Source of the DNA: an uncultured Ruminococcus sp.
GTDB taxonomy: Bacteria; Bacillota; Clostridia; Oscillospirales; Ruminococcaceae
Reading direction: 5' to 3'
Length of the DNA: 33,472 nucleotides
Assembly (NCBI GenBank): GCA_947629455.1
Contig: CANRDT010000023.1
Span: 1-33,472 of the forward strand
Shown: positions 33,294 through 33,472 of the stretch, piece after piece
Layout: the number at the start of each line of letters is the position of its first letter
Position numbering within the stretch: position 1 is the stretch's first letter
Notes under the pieces: model-generated
Database searches by the model: none
What the model saw: the letters and a program-made list of their open reading frames with translations, nothing else
What the model was told of the DNA's origin: nothing
Program-made: the position numbers and the translations under genes

Positions 33294-33472
33294 GCCGCCG
33301 CAAGCGGCGGCTGTAACAAATGCCGCTCTTAGTAGGGAAAGCGCTCTCTTGCAAGCGCTTTCCCTCTTTCAAAACAGTCCACCGGACTGTTTTGAAATTC
33401 ACCCTTTTCAGAGCGCCTCCGTATGGGGAGTTTCGCCGTCTGCGGACGGCGACAAGGGACGCTGTCCCTTGA
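33294..33472. mobile_element. Hairpin-rich element, copy B (truncated by window end)
   Basis: Hairpins I 33294-33311, II 33334-33365, III 33367-33397, IV 33434-33451 and V 33453-33471 occur in the same order and nearly the same spacing as in copy A (178 against 176 bp). Hairpins III, IV and V are identical to copy A. Hairpin II keeps its fold through paired changes. The DNA to the left of hairpin I does not match copy A, and the right terminus lies beyond the window. Confidence 0.75.

Larger units (their letters stand above)
33090..33472. other. Right-edge non-coding region
   Basis: No gene is visible. The region holds the purL promoter, a purine-rich block, and the second copy of the hairpin-rich element, cut off by the window end just after hairpin V. 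Confidence 0.7.

Overview
The window looks like chromosomal DNA from a low-to-moderate GC Firmicute of class Clostridia, most likely a gut Ruminococcaceae/Oscillospiraceae relative. This is inferred from gene order and protein character, not from a database search. The evidence is an uninterrupted S10-spc-alpha ribosomal operon in Firmicutes order, with zinc-type S14, a KOW protein between map and infA, and L30 present. Other support comes from strong AGGAGG ribosome binding sites, TTGACA/TATAAT promoters, tRNA genes with encoded CCA, and a single-chain 1245-residue PurL.

Layout. 1-362: a window-edge segment with two terminators, one for an unseen upstream gene on + and one for the esterase on -. 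363-1898 (-): a cytoplasmic sialate O-acetylesterase-like SGNH hydrolase. 1957-2455: two adjacent palindromic repeat elements. 2493-6590 (-): a two-gene efflux-type operon, a MacA-like lipoprotein adaptor followed by a large FtsX/MacB-like permease, with no ATPase gene beside it. 6591-7554: non-coding, mostly a 464-bp hairpin-rich element with terminal inverted repeats. 7555-10331 (+): nadB and an MTA/SAH-type deaminase, co-transcribed from a good sigma-A promoter. 10332-10841: promoter and long structured leader of the ribosomal operon. 10842-26696 (+): 32 genes from rpsJ to rplQ, including secY, adk, map, infA and rpoA. 26712-26750: a terminator shared by convergent rplQ and purA. 26761-28053 (-): purA. 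28325-28652 (+): tRNA-fMet, tRNA-Arg(CCT), tRNA-Ala(CGC). 28816-29022: a third palindromic element. 29058-33089 (-): purL followed by a DUF1294 membrane protein gene. 33187-33472: a second copy of the hairpin-rich element, cut by the window end.

How the genes work together. The central block makes ribosomal proteins together with the translocon (SecY), nucleotide balance (Adk), N-terminal methionine removal (Map), initiation factor IF-1 and the RNA polymerase alpha subunit. The S10 promoter sits inside a 50-bp nested inverted repeat. Its roughly 395-nt leader ends in an intrinsic-terminator-like hairpin, which suggests attenuation control. purA and purL supply purines, nadB makes iminoaspartate for NAD, and the deaminase recycles adenosine-type nucleosides.

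Most unusual content. Two families of non-coding, hairpin-rich dispersed repeats stand out. One has two copies with five matching hairpins and three compensatory base-pair changes in one stem. The other has three copies in which a conserved 14-15 bp palindromic frame encloses 58-61 nt of unrelated sequence. No protein-coding defence or mobile system is visible.
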